NCBI GenBank assembly: GCA_013042995.1
Contig: JABDPB010000112.1
Coordinates: forward strand, 1-52,968
DNA length: 52,968 nucleotides
From: Ignavibacteriaceae bacterium
Lineage (GTDB): Bacteria > Bacteroidota > Ignavibacteria > Ignavibacteriales > Ignavibacteriaceae
Direction of reading: 5' to 3'
Shown: in pieces, positions 51,056 to 52,968 of the stretch
Numbering within the stretch: position 1 is the first letter of the stretch
Layout: each line of letters opens with the position of its first letter
Notes under the pieces: model-generated
Told to the model about the DNA's origin: nothing
Database searches by the model: none
Seen by the model: the letters and a program-made list of their open reading frames with translations, nothing else
Program-made: the position numbers and the translations under genes

Positions 51056-51988
51056 GTGAAAAAAGTGTATAAATACCCTATAAAAGTAGTTAGCCAAATG
51101 ACTGGTCTCAGCGAATTCGTTATCCGGGCCTGGGAAAAGCGATATAAAGCTGTTGTTCCCGCCAGAACTGAAACTAACAGGAGGCTTTATTCTGAGGAGG
51201 ACATCGAGAAATTACGACTTCTAAATGAAGCGGTAAAAATAGGACATAACATCGGGGGAATTGCAGGTTTGACGATAACTGACCTTGAGTCAATCATAGA
51301 GCAAAATAGTACTACGAAAGAGCTTCTTTCAGAGGAAGTTCCATCAGATATTAATTCTTTATTGGATGTTTGTATAGAAGCGGTAAAGGCATACGATGCT
51401 AAGGAGCTCGAAACAATTTTATTAAAAGCTTCCTCAAAACTTAGCCAGCCTCAGTTAATAGAAAATCTGATAGTTCCACTCGTTTATAAACTTGGTGAAC
51501 TTTGGCACGAGGGTTTAATTCGTGTTGCTAATGAACACTTAGCTACGGCTGTTATTAGATCATTCCTTGCTAGTTTAATTGATCAGAATGAGCCGGACAA
51601 AAACGCCCCAATTTTAATTTCAGCAGCACCGCGTGGACAAGATCATGAACTTGGAGCAATGATTGTAGGTGTTACCGCTGCCCCGCTTGGATGGAAAGTT
51701 ATATACCTTGGCCCTAATTTACCCGTTGAAGAGATAGCTGCTGTAGCGGATAGTCTTGAAGCAAAAGTTGTAGCACTTAGCATTGTGTATCCCGGGGATG
51801 ATCAGCAGCTTAAATTAGAGTTGCAAAACTTGAGAAGAATTTTACCTCAAAATACTTCTCTGATTATTGGTGGAAGAGCTTCAGTCGATTATTTAGACAT
51901 AATTGATGAAATTGGTGCAACACATATAAAGGATACTAAGCGGTTAAGACTTGAGCTGGACTCAATAAGGAAAAACAAGTATGATTAA
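51056..51988 (+). CDS. carH: MerR-type B12-binding regulator, CarH-like photoreceptor (310 aa)
   Basis: A MerR helix-turn-helix occupies residues 1-70 (VSQMTGLSEFVIRAWEKRY). The helical bundle carries Trp150-x9-Glu160-His161, and the cobalamin fold has His197 in QDHELG. These correspond to Trp131, Glu141, His142 and His177 of Thermus CarH, the adenosylcobalamin photochemistry and ligation residues. It should repress in the dark and release DNA in light. The start is read as GTG at 51056. With the predicted promoter the leader would be only about five bases, close to leaderless. Confidence 0.9.
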   Translation: MKKVYKYPIKVVSQMTGLSEFVIRAWEKRYKAVVPARTETNRRLYSEEDIEKLRLLNEAVKIGHNIGGIAGLTITDLESIIEQNSTTKELLSEEVPSDINSLLDVCIEAVKAYDAKELETILLKASSKLSQPQLIENLIVPLVYKLGELWHEGLIRVANEHLATAVIRSFLASLIDQNEPDKNAPILISAAPRGQDHELGAMIVGVTAAPLGWKVIYLGPNLPVEEIAAVADSLEAKVVALSIVYPGDDQQLKLELQNLRRILPQNTSLIIGGRASVDYLDIIDEIGATHIKDTKRLRLELDSIRKNKYD

Positions 51989-52021
51989 CCACACTTCAAT
52001 TTATATGCGCCTGAAAACCCA

Positions 52022-52498
52022 GTGAAAATATTTACACTTAAAGCAAAGCAAATTATACCAATTAGTATTGACGAAGCTTGGGATTTTTTTTCAAACCCAA
52101 ATAATCTTCCCAAAATCACTCCCCCCTGGTTAAATCTTAAAATTACATCTGAACTGCCAGATAAAATGTACGAGGGAATGATAATTACTTACAAGGTTTA
52201 TCCTGTCCTTGGCATTCCTTCAAACTGGGTTACTGAAATTACAACTGTAAAAGAAAAAAGTTTTTTTATTGATGAGCAACGATTCGGGCCTTATAAATTC
52301 TGGCACCATCAGCATCACTTTAAAGAAACAAAAGATGGAGTTGAGATGGAAGATATTGTTAACTATGCATTGCCATTTGACCCTTTTAGTAGACCGTTGA
52401 GTAATATTTTGGTCGGCAAGAAGGTAAAAGAAATATTTGAGTTCAGGAAGGGGATACTTAAAAATACATTTTCAAATCATTACATTCTGCCTGATTAA
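52022..52498 (+). CDS. SRPBCC-family ligand-binding protein (158 aa)
   Basis: The helix-grip fold of the START/SRPBCC superfamily is seen: KAKQIIPISIDEAWDFFSNPNNLPKITPPWLNLKI, MIITYKVYPVLGIPSNWVTEI and FKFWHHQHHFKE-like segments, ending in a long helix. Members bind lipid or pigment-like ligands. It is 33 bases downstream of the CarH-like gene and likely co-transcribed, as in other light-regulated clusters that also contain a photolyase. Confidence 0.8.
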   Translation: MKIFTLKAKQIIPISIDEAWDFFSNPNNLPKITPPWLNLKITSELPDKMYEGMIITYKVYPVLGIPSNWVTEITTVKEKSFFIDEQRFGPYKFWHHQHHFKETKDGVEMEDIVNYALPFDPFSRPLSNILVGKKVKEIFEFRKGILKNTFSNHYILPD

Positions 52499-52510
52499 CT
52501 GATCTTAATA

Positions 52511-52636
52511 TCACCGATTTAATTTTTCTTCCGCTTGCCTGCCTAATTTCTTTAATTCAGTTATAGTTATTACTACAAAAAGGGCACAAAGAGAAGTTGT
52601 TAATATTCCAATTATAAAAATTGCTAATGTACTCAT
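52511..52636 (-). CDS. small single-pass membrane protein (41 aa)
   Basis: MSTLAIFIIGILTTSLCALFVV is one hydrophobic helix, followed by a charged amphipathic tail (TELKKLGRQAEEKLNR). The ATG at 52636 sits one base after the stop of the upstream gene (52808-52638), so the two are co-transcribed and translationally coupled. Unknown function. Confidence 0.6.
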   Translation of the reverse strand: MSTLAIFIIGILTTSLCALFVVITITELKKLGRQAEEKLNR

Positions 52637-52637
52637 G

Positions 52638-52808
52638 CTAAAGTTTCCTTAGTACGGTTTTAATATATCCTCCAAAAGCAAGTATCGATGGGACCCAGAT
52701 ACCAACATACAATCCTTCTTCTCTTTGGCCCGTAAACCAAAGTGATACCGATAAAATAAAAGATATGAAGGCGGCAAGTAAAATTAAATAATCACTCTTA
52801 TTGAACAT
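52638..52808 (-). CDS. small two-helix membrane protein (56 aa)
   Basis: GAGGAAAG lies before the ATG at 52808. The sequence has helices at about 6-22 (YLILLAAFISFILSVSL) and 33-48, joined by FTGQREEGLYVG. The FILSVSLWFTGQREEGLYVGIWVPSILAFG pattern recalls conserved hypothetical proteins of other bacteria. Function unknown. It forms a two-gene unit with the 41-residue protein. Confidence 0.65.
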   Translation of the reverse strand: MFNKSDYLILLAAFISFILSVSLWFTGQREEGLYVGIWVPSILAFGGYIKTVLRKL

Positions 52809-52968
52809 TTTTATCTTTCCTCTTGTTATATGAATGGTATATGTATTTCATAACGCTACAACGTTCAGCTTAAACATAAAGTTCAGTGAAGCTGGAAACA
52901 TTGTTAAGATGGTTATTTTTGCTTATTGTGCTCAATCTAAAAATATATATGTTTAATTATTAAAATTT

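Overview
The window is AT-rich bacterial DNA that fits a member of the Ignavibacteria (Chlorobi/Bacteroidota lineage), probably an anaerobe or facultative anaerobe. The clues are a type IX secretion sorting domain of the 'NYPNPFNPST' kind (47917-49644), an aromatic-carotenoid gene set, two NtrC-family sigma-54 activators, and many redox and metal-cofactor genes. The taxonomic placement is inferred from gene content; no rRNA gene is present.

Layout. 1-2.2 kb: the 3' part of a glutamate-synthase-like gene, small membrane-peptide ORFs, and the 3' half of a tRNA-Lys gene that looks like an attachment-site scar. 2.2-5.0 kb: a DMT-family exporter and a B12-binding radical SAM protein. 5.0-11.7 kb: a sigma-54 two-component system (kinase 6597-8612, response regulator 8609-9973) flanked by secreted DxDGDG-repeat proteins and an outer-membrane barrel. 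Both target promoters carry a -24/-12 sigma-54 element and a pair of CGACC-type dyads at the same distance. 11.7-16.8 kb: ATC-hydrolase-like protein, SDR, ketopantoate-reductase-like enzyme, a 20-residue peptide ORF, MsrA, a TonB-like protein and small membrane proteins.

16.9-36.4 kb: a PAS-AAA-Fis sigma-54 activator (16966-18345) followed by about 25 genes, almost all on the plus strand, for metal and Fe-S handling, redox and stress: permease, SPW membrane proteins, universal stress proteins, cupin, malic enzyme, Mrp/NBP35 ATPase, CGGC protein, four NifX/NifB-domain proteins, zinc ribbons, radical SAM enzyme, ferredoxin and a cyclic-nucleotide-binding protein. Four upstream regions in this block share one architecture: two 16-bp dyads (consensus GTYKC-N6-GCAAC) 31-32 bp apart, then a sigma-54 promoter about 85-96 bp downstream of the proximal dyad. 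The activator gene has the most symmetrical copy of the dyad at its own 5' end. I read this as one sigma-54 regulon with its dedicated activator, similar in logic to the anaerobe-specific orp (orange protein) clusters of sulfate reducers.

36.4-52.8 kb: two small secreted proteins, then a ten-gene minus-strand carotenoid operon (crtI, crtB, crtD-like, acyltransferase, glycosyltransferase, cruF, fused lycopene cyclase, Rieske oxygenase, UbiE-like methyltransferase, crtU). Upstream of it are a DUF4397/T9SS protein, an ECF sigma factor and a fasciclin protein. Divergent from these is a CarH-type B12-dependent MerR photoreceptor. Direct repeats of TAGACA/TTGACA in an 11-bp register overlap the promoters on both sides, which suggests a light, B12, ECF-sigma and carotenoid cascade. 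The product is probably a monocyclic aromatic carotenoid with a hydroxylated, glycosylated and acylated end. No complete RNA gene, CRISPR array or insertion sequence was found.
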